Shown here piece by piece: positions 22,040-32,279 of a DNA stretch of 64,000 nt (position 1 is its first letter; the number at the start of each line of letters is the position of its first letter). Position numbers and translations under genes: made by a program. The notes beneath the pieces were generated by a model, which searched no databases, had not been told where the DNA came from, and saw only the letters and a list, made by a program, of their open reading frames with translations. The DNA comes from Anastrepha obliqua (Eukaryota > Arthropoda > Insecta > Diptera > Tephritidae): NCBI RefSeq assembly GCF_027943255.1, contig NC_072892.1, positions 120,235,792 through 120,299,791 on the forward strand, given 5' to 3'.

Positions 22040-23075
22040 GTTTTTGGGATTTAATTATATCAGTCAGCCGCAGATATACTCTGCGAATTTCACTATGGGT
22101 AAAAATGTCCAACAAAGAATTTGTCTTAAATTTTGTGTTTTGAACGGGATTTCGTGTGCCGAAAAGTTGAAAATGTTGCAGAAAGCCTATGGCGAGTGTG
22201 CTTTATCAAAAACACGGCTCTACGTGTGGTAAAGGGCTTTTGCAGAGGGCCGAGAAATCGTGGAAGATTTGCATCAACGAATGAAAACGTCGACAAAGAC
22301 AAGGAAATGGTGCTAGAAAACCATCACTTAAGTTTGAGAGGGGTGGCCTTAGCGTGTCTCACGAATCAACTCGCAACATTTTACGCCATCAATTGGGCAT
22401 GAGACGCGTGGCTGCTCGACTCGTTCCGAGAGAGTTGAATTTCTCTCAAAAAATTCATCCGAAGAAGGTGGCTGCAGACTTGCTTGAGCAAGTGAATTCG
22501 GACCCAACGTTTATCTAGCGCATCAGCGCATCATAACAGGTGATGAGACTTAAGTATATGAGTTTGACATGCAAACCATCAAGATGCAACCAGGCGGCTG
22601 AATGGCGCTATCCACATGAGCCGACATCCCAAAAACCACGTCAAAGTCGGTCAAAAGTGAAAGTCATGCTACTCGTTTTTTTTTATTATCATGGTGTTTT
22701 GCACTCGGAATTTATTCAAAACGGTTTTACGGTAAATAAAGAATATTAATTGGAAGTTATGCGGTCCAATTTGTGGAAAGAAAACTCATGGATCTTGTAC
22801 CTTGATAACGCACCGTCTCATAAGGCTCATATTGTGAACACTTTCTTGACCAAAAACTCGACAAATGCCATCGAACAATCACCGTATTCACTGGATTTAT
22901 AGCCCCCGGTGACTTGTTCCTTTTCCCAAAACTTAAATTGCCACTTCGCGGATGCCGCTTTGAGTCGATTGAGGCTATTAAGGAGAATTCACTGAAAGAG
23001 CTGAAGAAGATCGTTTTCATATGTGTGTTGCTTCAAATGGAGGATATTTTGAAGGCGAGAAAATAAATTCTCATG
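22040..23075 (+). mobile_element. DD34D mariner, nearly full length with several stops
   Basis: The N-terminus at about 22095 reads MGKNVQQRICLKFCVLNGIS, then CAEKLKMLQKAYGECALSKT (first HTH). The second frame has VDKDKEMVLENHHLSLRGVA, and the linker GMRRVAARLVPRELNF. The first Asp is in a GDET context at about 22543 followed by a stop. Next are QSRSKVKVMLLVFFYYHGVL, LYLDNAPSHKAHIVNTFLTK (second Asp) and SPYSLDL (third Asp region, frameshifted). The C-terminus has GGYFEGEKI. It shares family and 3' end with 12355-13085. Confidence 0.8.
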
Positions 23076-23214
23076 ATTAAACAATTATGAAACTGGATAA
23101 ATTTAAATCCAACATCAGTCCAATACTTTCTAAGGGTCACATTAAAAAGTTTCAAAACCCAACCAAACTTGGGCTTGGGCGATATATAGGTATATATATT
23201 AGGCCGGGTCGATT

Positions 23215-23480
23215 TGTGGGGAAAAAAATCGCCCATTGCTCTGTGAAAAGCATATTTTAGGGATCAAAATAAGAAACTTTGCCGAAGGAACCCTACCTCT
23301 AAAACGAATTCTGATGTCCCCCAATTTGGGTCGAAATTTTAGTGTCTTTTGTGGGGAGGCAAAAAAATCGCCCATTGCTCTGTGAAATCATATTCTGGGG
23401 ATCAAAGTAAGAAATTTTGCCGAAGGAACCATACCTATAAAACGAATTCTGATGTCCCCCAATTTGGGTCGAACTTTTTA
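23215..23480 (+). repeat. Tandem repeat, about 135-bp unit, two copies
   Basis: The unit starting tgtggggaaaaaaatcgccc at 23215 recurs at 23350. It carries the blocks 'gcccattgctctgtgaaa', 'aactttgccgaaggaacc' and 'gaattctgatgtcccccaat'. The copies are close to identical apart from small indels. The following 60 bases (ttagtttcttttctcatg) look like a partial continuation. Origin unknown. Confidence 0.8.
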
Positions 23481-23674
23481 GTTTCTTTTCTCATGTAAAG
23501 GCCAAAAATGGTGATATTTTGAAATTATTGTATGGGGAACCCCACAGGGAGTTCCAGGGGGTGTGCCACTGGCATGGGTGGATCGGCCGTCCAAAATTAG
23601 TGGGGGTCGGTCATACATTTGGACTCGATTGGAGCACTCTAAATGGGTCAAAGTGGGATTTTTCGTTCGACCGA

Positions 23675-23908
23675 AATGGAGGGACCTACAGTGTCAAGCC
23701 GACTCCGAACAGCAGATAATTTTTTATAAGGAGATTTTTCATGGCAGAAATACTCTCGGAGCTTTGCCTTGACTGCCGGGCGACCGCTATTAGAAAAATG
23801 TTTTTCTTAATTTTGGTGTTTCACCGAGATTCGAACCAACGTTCTGTCTGTGAATTCCGAATGGTAGTCACGCACCAACCCATTCGGCTACGGCGGCCGG
23901 GCGATATG
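23675..23908 (-). repeat. SINE copy with intact tRNA-like head, tail missing
   Basis: In minus orientation the head is the complement of 'ggccgccgtagccgaatggg' (end near 23905), and the B-box appears as gattcgaacc at about 23829. The body retains 'aagccgactccgaac' and 'tcatggcagaaatactc'. It starts abruptly at 'aaatggagggacc', so the 3' tail was lost or is truncated. Confidence 0.75.
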
Positions 23909-23909
23909 G

Positions 23910-25425
23910 AACTGGCTAAATTAGTGCCTGAATTAACTTCGGTTTTCTTAGAATGAGAAAAATATTTTTTTTGTGGAAAGCTTATAGCTTTTACGATATT
24001 GGTCAAATGAGCTGTTGTGGAACGTACCGAAGATTGCAGAAATTTTCAAAATAAATGGCAATCTGTGACAAATCCACAGGAATAGTTAAGTTAATGATTA
24101 GCTAGTAATTAAGTGCCATTTATAAAAATAAAATTATTCTAGGGTTTACATCTAACAATTTTGAATCTTTTACTACCTTTTCAGAAGGCCATTTATGCCC
24201 CTTTTTCCCTCACTTCCAAATTGCATTAATGCATTAAGTAGCGGCCGAAATCAGTTGCTAAATTTTACACACCCTTTTATTATTGAATATTGATGATATT
24301 TATGTTATTTTTATTCCTCAATTCATGAAATTGTATTTAATAAAGCTTGGTAATAATAATTTTGAATCAACAGAAGTATTCAGGGTACTTATTTTCATAT
24401 AGTAAAAAAATAACAAAAATATGTAGTATGAATAAAATATTGCGCAGTAGTAAATAAATAAACAAAAACGTATTTCAATAAATTTAAATAAACATTTTTT
24501 TATCAGGAATATCTCGTAATTGGTTATCAGTGCATACATTAAATTTGTTTGCTCTAAATTTTATTGTTTCGCTTTGAAAATGTACTAAAAAATGTTATTT
24601 TATTAACTTTTACTATTTTGTCTGCGGTTGACCTTCTGGTGGAAAGCCCCATATGCCAATTACCTAGTTTTAGAAAATATACATCTCTGCAAGCAAAATA
24701 AAATATTCAATACAGAAAATCCGCTTTTTATTACTTATTTTTGTATAATTTTTCATGCTGCAGCAGCTGGTGCAATTATGAAATCATATTGCACATACAA
24801 ATATTTTTTTACCTAACATTTATCAATTTCCAACAAAAACACTCTACAAACAACTACACTCCAAACATTCTGGATAAATTGCCAAAGGCAATTTGTTATT
24901 TGAAAAAAATTATTTTGTGGTTAGCCACACAAAAACAATTTTTAATTTAGTGTAATATCTCACCAACTAACAAACCAACTGACACACTGTCTGACTAATC
25001 GAGTTTTAATTGATTTTCATTTAATTTATAAATAATTAAACTGCATGTAGAAAAATGTGTTCACTTGCCAGCCGGTGCCTTTTGGTAAATAAGTAAACAA
25101 ATAAATTTGTCAGGTCCACTTTGCAAAAATGTATTTATTTAACAAAAATTAATGCAACATAAACGGAGTTTAATTGCGTTGATTGCACTTGGGAATTACT
25201 TAAAGTAAGTTTCAGAAGGCAATCGTAAATTTTTTGGATGGTCAAATTATTATTTATTCATTTAATAATCAATATTTAGTATGCATACGCCACATTAAAA
25301 TATTTAAACTCCGACGCTCCAAAGAGGAGTTAAAAGAACCAGGTTATTTGTAGAGTCTTTTCTACAAATTTTGACGTTGGTGCCGAGTAAAGGCACAGAA
25401 AAACCTACTAAGTGTGGGAGCCAAA
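23910..25425. other. AT-rich sequence, no gene seen
   Basis: The longest frames are under 75 codons and low-complexity. Nothing recognisable. Confidence 0.45.
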
Positions 25426-25429
25426 AGTT

Positions 25430-25570
25430 TTTTTATCGGTATTTACTGTGCGTCTGCCCGCCTTCGCTCGAATCAGGTTTGAGGTCTTTGGCATTGATGT
25501 GTTAAGAAGCGACCATCTTGGCTCCTTGGCACCACAAGATCTACTTAGATTTCTTCAGAGATCGGGTAGA
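25430..25570 (+). mobile_element. LOA/I-like LINE C-terminal tail
   Basis: The plus frame 25412-25627 contains ARIRFEVFGIDVLRSDHLG followed by APQDLLRFLQRSGRF. This is the stretch that follows the terminal zinc knuckle in RNase H-bearing insect LINEs (a short helix ending 'LLRFL..SGRF'). Only the extreme 3' coding end is present, as expected of a 5'-truncated insertion. Confidence 0.55.
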
Positions 25571-25629
25571 TTTAAAAAAATTAAAAGGGAATCGAAGTGT
25601 AGTTCAATGGACTTAATTAATGTCTGAGT

Positions 25630-26010
25630 GCTGCACTTGCTAGTCCCGACAAAAAAAAAAATCGGTATTTATTCCATTTGCATTGGTAACAATAAATAAT
25701 CTAGCGTTTTTCTTTCTTTTTTATATAATACAATTCATATGATGATACTTTCCACAAGACGTGCAAAGGAGTTGATTACAGCGGTCGGCACTCGAAGTGT
25801 AACCAACTTCAGACCGCTCGCGAGTGAGCCAAAATATCTGCAAATCACATTCGGGCAGCTTGCGATTTCTTTCTGGACCGTCTCAAGGCCATAGTCAAGG
25901 CAAAATGTGGTCATATCGAAGAAAAGATTTTTAATTTTGTATTATTTTCACACATTTTTTACTTTGAATTGAATAAAAGTAATTTTCCAAATTAACTTTA
26001 TAGCCTTTTT
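25630..26010. other. No gene supported
   Basis: Minus-strand text near 25920-25760 reads KIFFDMTTFCLDYGLETVQK, which looks protein-like, but I do not recognise it and it is short. Confidence 0.3.
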
Positions 26011-26012
26011 AA

Positions 26013-26163
26013 ATGGTGATCTCGGTAGTCTTCTAGCGTAAGTGCACTAGCCTGTCATCCCAGAAGTTGTGGGTTCGAATGCCACGTAATACACGCTCCT
26101 CGCACTTTTCCAAATGCACTTACTTTGCCCTTTCTAAAAAAAAAAAAACACACAAAAAAAAAC
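26013..26163 (+). repeat. Second type of tRNA-derived SINE or tRNA pseudogene with A-rich tail
   Basis: A block with a B-box (gggttcgaatgcc, about 26070) and an upstream A-box-like segment (tcggtagtcttctagcgtaa) spaced as in a tRNA gene. About 60 unrelated bases and a long A-rich tail (26135-26160) follow. It lacks a foldable full cloverleaf as I read it. It differs from the abundant SINE family in both head and body. An old tRNA retropseudogene is an alternative. Confidence 0.5.
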
Positions 26164-26429
26164 TTATCCTTCCCATCCAGTATTTGCATCGTGGCTGCTA
26201 AAACAAGCAAAAACAAAGAAAAACACACAGTTACACAATGCATGAGTGGCGCCAGCAAGAGGAAGCGGTAATAGCGCAGACACACCAAATTTAGCGAAGT
26301 CCTCAACCATCTGTGCGATCTTTCTGGCAGAAAAATGTGAAACACAGAAGCGCTCCAAGCAGTAAGAAGGCGTTGTTCCTAAGCAACGACAGGTGGACAT
26401 ACCTACTACTTAGGACTGATAGCGGCAGG

Positions 26430-27490
26430 CTAATCACCTACCCTGTCAGAAATCAAATAGATTAATGAAACCACCCAAGACAAGTCTTGTCGAAGTCCTA
26501 TGCTCCCGATAGGAGTGAACAAGGAACAAAAAAAAAAATGGTTATGCTTCGAGTACCGGACCCTGTACTCCATGAAGTGGCCTTTTACACCATTTGTGTT
26601 GGTCGGTGGGCACTGAGAATTCAGTGTTGACATGATGAGATAACCTATTCATATGAGATAGAACATATTTTTTTCCAATTACGACGGCAACTGGTTTTAC
26701 ACCGAGATCGCGTTCAAGGTCGCAGATGCGTTCATACGAGTACCAGAGCGCATTAGTAGCGCAACGCAAGACTTGGTTGTGGAACCTTTGGATTCGAATT
26801 ATGTAGCTGGAGCGTGAGCAATTCCATAGTTGGATCCAGATATATTAGTTTTAGCATATGGTTGAAAAGAAGTATTTTATTGCAAGTGGATACAGCGGAT
26901 CAACACCCATAATCCAATACATGTTTCTGAATATAAAGTTCTTCTCTTTTCTTCTATACGCAAGCACACCAGCTGAGTTTGGTGTCAAGAGTCATAACAA
27001 GGTACTAAGTCGTGTTAGGATTCGGCAATTGCACTATACCTATTTACATAATTGTATACTGGAAGGTATCTCATTCTATTTTACGTGAAGTGAATATGAA
27101 GGGATTTTGTTTGATTTAATTTTATGCGCCAAGTACTTGTTCACTCATAGATTCTGTGTAAATGTTTTTGAAGATTTGCAATTGATTCAATCTGTGAATT
27201 TCCAACTGACAAGATAGCGCTATCGTCTGCAAACGTTGTTGTGACGCTGTTCTGATGGGTTCGGGCTTCAAAACGCCTCTCTATGGGACACCAAACTTAA
27301 TTTCTTTCAGGTCAAAATACGTGTCGTCGTATTTAATTCGAAAGAAGCGATCGGAAAAATAAAATTTTAAAATATCGTAATATTGGGTTGGTAGTAGCTT
27401 TTTTCTTTTGTTGAGAAGGCCACCGTGACATACCTTATCGAAAGCCTTAAATACATCTAGGAAGGCAGCGGAACACACCATTTTCTATCT
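26430..27490 (-). mobile_element. Jockey-like LINE, reverse transcriptase and C-terminus, decayed
   Basis: Reading minus from 27481: AAFLDVFKAFDKVCHGGLLN (palm motif A, with the catalytic Asp), YYDILKFYFSDRFFRIKYDD and LKEIKFGVP (start of the QGSVLGP block, then broken). Lower down, ILSCQLEIHRLNQLQIFK lies in the region after YADD, and near 26770-26550 is TNALWYSYERICDLERDLGVKPVAVVI followed by HVN (usual form NAPWYVRNxxLHRDLxxxTVxEVI). This is the typical Jockey order. Frameshifts throughout. Confidence 0.7.
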
Positions 27491-27494
27491 TAAC

Positions 27495-27815
27495 TCGAGT
27501 TAAAATAATGATGTACATAATACCTATGTGCTTGTTATGCGACATTTGCCTTGGAATGGAAAAGGCGTGATCCTATATTGTATTTATTGTATTTATGTAT
27601 TGTATACTGTTGTATTTACTATTACAACAAATAGGTGACAACAATGAGAGCGACGAAACTGTTAGCGAAGAGAGTAGCACTGTAGTGAATATTTAGCAAA
27701 AGCAATGTTGACGATGGTGTTAGCGTTGGCAGCGATTGCGGCTGTGTCTGCAGCTGTTTCCGCAAAGCTCCGCTCGAAATCATAAATATATAATAATATG
27801 TTGGGAGAGTGCATG
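27495..27815. other. No gene seen
   Basis: Contains short alternating Ala-codon-like text on the minus strand (27662-27925), but it is low-complexity and ends inside the adjacent TTAA element. Confidence 0.35.
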
Positions 27816-27819
27816 TTAA

Positions 27820-28547
27820 GGGGGGAAGCTGGTCTAGAATTTTGAAAAAATCGAAAAATTTTTTTTTGTCTTAAAAGGTGCTTTAGGGTCTTAGAAATAA
27901 TATACCAAATGAGGGATGCCAGCAAAAATGTCTAAATGCCCAAATTTTTCATTCGACGGCAGTGCCTCGCAGGTATGATTTTACAATACTTACAACTTTA
28001 AACGCGTTTTTCTCGAAATCATTTTTTTTAAACTGGCAGAAGACATAACTCGAACAAATCTTTACCGATTCTTACGAAATTTTGACAATACATTCGAAAT
28101 ACCTTTCTCCGGAGACGTACGTAGGATTTTTTATTTATATTACATAGTTTTTTTTTTAATCAACAATTTTATGTCGTTCTTTATAGTGAAAATTGTAACT
28201 TTTTGTTCAAACGTGCACCATTTCGCGAAAAAACAAAATATCGAAAAAATCCTACGTACGTCTCTTTCTGTTGTTATATAGAAACTAAAAAAATTTTATT
28301 TTTTCATCCAGGACAAAAATTAAGGAGTTTACGTATTCGGCAATGGACCCACTAGAAAAAAAGGCGCCTTAGGAGAACTGCTGGACAGCGGCCATTTTGA
28401 AATTAATTCAGACGAAAAATTTTGTATTTGTACCATGAAAGCTATATTATTAAACCTATTTCACAGATTTTCGATTGATTCCTTTGTTGAGTCAAAATAA
28501 ATTCATAAAATATGCCCATTTTTTGCGCTCTAGACCAGTTCCCCCCC
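27820..28547. mobile_element. 728-bp TTAA-flanked non-autonomous element with about 19-bp TIRs
   Basis: The left terminus GGGGGGAAGCTGGTCTAGA (27820) and the complementary right terminus (tctagaccagttccccccc, ending 28547) are each flanked by TTAA (27816-27819 and 28548-28551). It is non-coding. It contains the block 'aactttaaacgcgtttttctc', which recurs with few changes near 54725 and 60492, and an inner palindromic pair around 'cctacgtacgt' (28117, 28250). TTAA duplication with G-rich ends suggests a Kolobok-like element. Confidence 0.8.
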
Positions 28548-28623
28548 TTAATGAGAATGTAAATAGTGAAAATGAAAATTTGCGTAGACATAAGCGGCAT
28601 GAACAGAGCCATTATATATTGAG

Positions 28624-29833
28624 TTGGGGAATAAATTCATAGCGTTTTTATATTTTTGTTTTTATTTTACAACGATTTATTTGCTGTTTGGAGAAGGGTA
28701 CGTTTTCGCTCGATGGAACTCCTGTTGCTCTACAAAAGTTATTTAATTTTTTATTAGTTTTCAGGCTTGGAAATGAAAGACCCAGTAGGCAGAAATCTTT
28801 TTTGTTTTTAATCGAGATCAAAAAGCTGCCGGAGTAGCCCGGCACACTTTTGCGACGTGGATGAAGAAGGTGTCCTAGGCAAGTATACAGTACGGAAGTG
28901 GTTTGCAAAGTTAAAAAATCTCGACCTTGGCTTCGATGACACGTCCCACAGCGGAAGGCCTTCTAAATTCGATGAAAAACGTTTAAAATCACTTTCGGTC
29001 GCCAAACCAGCCGTGCATTGGCAGAAAAAATTAACTGCGAATAAAAACGATTCTCCATCATCTTCATTTAATAAGATTTACCAATAATTGGGAGCCTGGG
29101 TTCCTCACGAGCTCAATGAAAAAAAAAAAAAAAAACAAATTGCTTCTGAGCATCTTGCCCTCCATCGAGCAACATGCGGTGAAAACAGTTTTTTTTGTAT
29201 CGAATCGTCACGGGAGATGAGAAATGGAGCCTATATATCAATATGAAGCAAAGAAAGGAGTGGGAGGCTCCAGGAGTAACGCCAAAGCTGAGAGTCAAGC
29301 CGGATTTTCATCCAAAGAAAGTCATTATATGTGTTTCGTGGGACTGGGAGGAAAACGCTCGAAAAGAATGCCCTTGTCAACAAAGAGCTCTAAATTGCCC
29401 AGCTATACCGTGTTAATGACCCTATTTGACTGAAAAGATCTGATCCACATGATCAAACCATACTCCTTCACGACAACGCCAGTACCCATGTTGCGCACGT
29501 CGTCAAAGCCGCATTGCAAGAGCTCGAATGGAAGGTCTTTCAGCATCCGTCATTTCTCCGGACCTTGCACAAACCATTTACCATCTTTTCCGCTCACTGT
29601 CAATCCATATAAAGTTAGTTACCCTCGATAACAAAGAGGTCCAAAAAAACTGGTTTAACCACTTCTTTGACACCAGACCAGGCGCTTTTCGGCGGAACGG
29701 CATCAACAAATTGGTCTAGAGGGGGGGAAGAGGTTGTAAACCACAACGGCGAACCTATAATTGATTAACTTACTGATATAATTATTGTTTTTTATTTAAA
29801 TAAACAAATTTCGGTAAAAACGCTATTTCCCAA
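28624..29833 (+). mobile_element. DD34D mariner, both termini present, coding region decayed
   Basis: The left terminus ttggggaataaattcatagc at 28624 is complementary to the right end (gctatttcccaa, ending 29833). Pieces in order: RKWFAKLKNLDLGFDDTSHS and SGRPSKFDEKRLKS (HTH), WVPHELNEK, then YRIVTGDEKWSLYINMKQRK (first Asp) and LRVKPDFHPKKVIICVSWDW. The second Asp is in LLHDNASTHVAHVV. The third Asp position reads ISPDLAQTIYHLF, with Ile in place of Asp. At least four frameshifts. The same lineage is at 5891, 52115 and 60850. Confidence 0.8.
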
Positions 29834-30039
29834 TTCAAAAGTACTATAATTTCTAAATGTTATTATATTGCATTACAGTGAGAATTGTAATTTGTCGAGT
29901 TTTTGATCACGAACGATTGTTGTTATTGTTATTAGGCTACTGCGTACTGCCACCAAAATAAATTTATTTTGCATAGCCTACTGATGTACCTCACGTTTTA
30001 ACTCATTATGTGGCTTATTGTTTATATGGATGCGCGACA

Positions 30040-31260
30040 ATACCACCAAGGTGGCTGTTCAGTATCCATTTAACAGAAATGAGAGGTGATGGTCGTAGAA
30101 AGGTCAATTCTATTTAAGTGATATCGGAAGCGACAGTGGCCTGTGCTGATCCAAGATTTTTTCCATTGTTTTGAGGAAAAATGAGCTAAGGCTAATCGGC
30201 CTGTATGACTTAGGCAAATTCTAGTTTTTTTCCCTGTCTTTGGAATGAATTCAACCTTTATTTCGGCCCATTTCATAGGTATCTATCTTGGCAATGCGCT
30301 TGCTTTACAATACATAGTCCGGACAAAATAGGGACAATGCATTGGATTCCCTGTTTTAGAGAGGAAGGGAATTTCGCATCAGGTCCAGGAGATTTTTATG
30401 GGCTGAATGTAAATATATAAAGGGTTTTCCAATAACAGGTGTAATTGCGCTATCGAGAGATGATGCCACACAAGCAACGAAACCATTGATCTTTTACAGG
30501 AAAAGTTTCCGAACCGTGTTATATCTCGAAGAGGTGATCACAATTGTCCACCGAGATCTTGTGATTTAACACCTCAAAATAAAACCTCTGTTCGGAAAAT
30601 CCTTTAGTTCATTGTTCGTTAGGTTATTAGCCAGCTTTAGGTCACTGTCAATAGAAGTGACAAGCTCTATCGACATTGGGAACACATGACATCAAGCATG
30701 AAATCTCGTAAATGAGTGTCCAGTAAAACTTAGCTACTTTCCTCTGCATTTTGGTGTAGCTATCATCTGAATTTAGGATGAGTGATTTTTAATAAGGCTT
30801 CTTTGGGACGGATAGCACTCGAAAGTATTGAAATCCTGTCACAATGATCCTTCTAAGAAGGTCTTTTAGATTTTCTCAATTCTTTGTTGAAGTTGGTTAA
30901 AGCGGTTGAGTAGGAGACCAACTCTCGTGTCCCATGGCGAAGACTAGAAAGCGTACGGTTCCACCTGGGAACATCCCATTGTGGTTTTCACATTTTCCGA
31001 GCAAATTTCATGAAAGGCTGAAGTAATTTTTGAGTGGAGTTCATTTGCTTCCTCTCAAGCTGAGAATTAAGCAATATGTGATGCTTAGAGCAGTTAGCAA
31101 GCACTTTATTCTAATTTAAAGTGAAGTAATTCAGATTTGTATTTCTTGGATTTCTGTAAACTGTCATATGCGGTACGGTAGCACCTATATTAAACCTAAT
31201 AAGTCTGTGATCCCACGTTGATGCTTCCCCTGACGCGTGCCACGAGCGACACTAATGAAA
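30040..31260 (-). mobile_element. LOA/I-like LINE, region from endonuclease end to RT start, split by a MITE
   Basis: Reading minus from 31240: DHRLIRFNIGATVPYMTVYR then NPRNTNLNYF (endonuclease C-terminus and linker), ELRKSKRPS.KDHCDRIS in the pre-RT region, then, beyond the inserted MITE, KSPGPDAKFPSSLKQGIQCI. Next is KVEFIPKTGKK and a frame-shifted SYRPISLSSFFLKTMEKIL. Many stops. The palm catalytic motifs are not present here. Confidence 0.65.
30420..30604. mobile_element. 185-bp MITE derived from a DD41D element
   Basis: The termini AAGGGTTTTCC and the complementary GGAAAATCCTT are flanked by TA (30418-30419 and 30605-30606). Inside are short remnants of the transposase gene around the second catalytic Asp (text similar to the 10489-10818 copy: acgaaaccattgatctttta, ccgagatcttgtgatttaac). 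It lies inside a LINE coding region, whose two halves continue on either side. Confidence 0.8.
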
Positions 31261-31493
31261 TTAAATGTACGTAGTAGTTTTTTATGTATCGACTTTTGCA
31301 TAAACTGACTATTTTTACAAAAGCTTCAATATTAAAAACAAAAACAAAAAAAAATCGTCAGTAAATGGTTAATAAAAAAAGGTGTGTGTGTCAGCTCCGA
31401 CACGCGACTGGAGTTTACTCCTTAAGAACGACTACCGTGATATTTAAAAATATATTTAATATACAAAATGAGTAAATGAAGACCTTTTCTATA

Positions 31494-31880
31494 TTACTGG
31501 AAAAATATAAATTTATTTATACTATTCGCTATAGTAAGCCACCTGGAATGAACAATTTTTTTGGGGTTTTTCTTTTTTAAGCTGTCGTTGCAATGTCCAC
31601 TTATGATAGCACTACAAATATCAAATAGGTATTTTTGATCCGTACTTAAATCTTTTTCACTGGATATATCTAATAGTGTGAATATAATTGGTTTATAATT
31701 GACGAAAGAAAGCTTCTCACAATCCTTCAATTTTTTCTCTATTTCACCGTTAAAGCTTACAGACGTAGAGCCATCAATGTATTCCAACAAATGTCTAAGC
31801 GGTAGTTCATTGGCGTGTAATTGGCAGATGAACCATTGTAAGGGTTTTTGAAGACAATCTCCTCCAAAGGTTCAGACGAT
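31494..31880 (-). pseudogene. Relic of a repetitive, uncharacterised arthropod protein
   Basis: Reading minus: CQLHANELPLRHLLEYIDG, then CEKLSFVNYKPIIFTLLDIS, LSTDQKYLFDICSAIISGHC and KIVHSRWLTIANSINKF. I know this order (LLHANELPLRHL..., LSTDQ.YL, HSRWLTTAN) from a large family of multi-copy uncharacterised proteins in arthropods and cnidarians that are probably transposon-encoded. The C-terminal half is missing and the sequence upstream of 31860 is frameshifted. Confidence 0.5.
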
Positions 31881-31952
31881 ATCACTGGTATATGTAGGTT
31901 CTCAACGAACGCACAAGCACTAGATAGGAAACGGAAATAAGCACCAAAATGT

Positions 31953-32152
31953 GGGCAGTGTTATTTCTGACTAGAAATTAGCAACTACAAGGAAATATAT
32001 ATTTCCTACAAGTTTGCACCAACAAACCAGCGCCACAAGGTATGTAGTGCTTTTTCTCACGAGAAATCAGCACCCACAAGGAAAATTTATTTCCTACAAG
32101 TTTGCACCAACAAAGTAGCGCCACAAGGTAGGCAGTGCTTTTTCTCACTACA
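31953..32152 (+). repeat. Tandem repeat, 88-89-bp unit, 2.2 copies
   Basis: The unit contains 'ttatttcctacaagtttgca', 'aacaaaccagcgccacaagg' and 'agtgctttttctcac'. It starts at 31953 and 32042, with a partial third copy from 32130. Divergence between the copies is roughly one in eight bases, so this is not a recent duplication. Confidence 0.75.
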
Positions 32153-32279
32153 ATATAGAAAAAGGGCAACGCGTCACTTCCGTCAGCGTACACTTCCGGT
32201 GATTCACGATTTTACTACCCATATTTTTCATACCATGGGCCTTATATATCGTTTCTTAAGGAGTAAACTCCAAAAAAAA

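Larger units (their letters stand above)
31409..32272. repeat. Inverted repeat pair bounding 864 bp, possible unclassified element
   Basis: The 23-bp block tggagtttactccttaagaa (31409-31431) is found inverted at 32249-32272 with one inserted base. Each arm is itself partly palindromic (ggagtttactcc). No target duplication is visible outside the arms. The interval holds the ORF relic at 31494-31880 and the 88-bp tandem repeat. Confidence 0.5.

Noticed and set aside
23215..23480. CRISPR-like array
   Set aside because: Units are about 135 bp with no short direct repeat and unique spacer alternation, and the organism is an animal.
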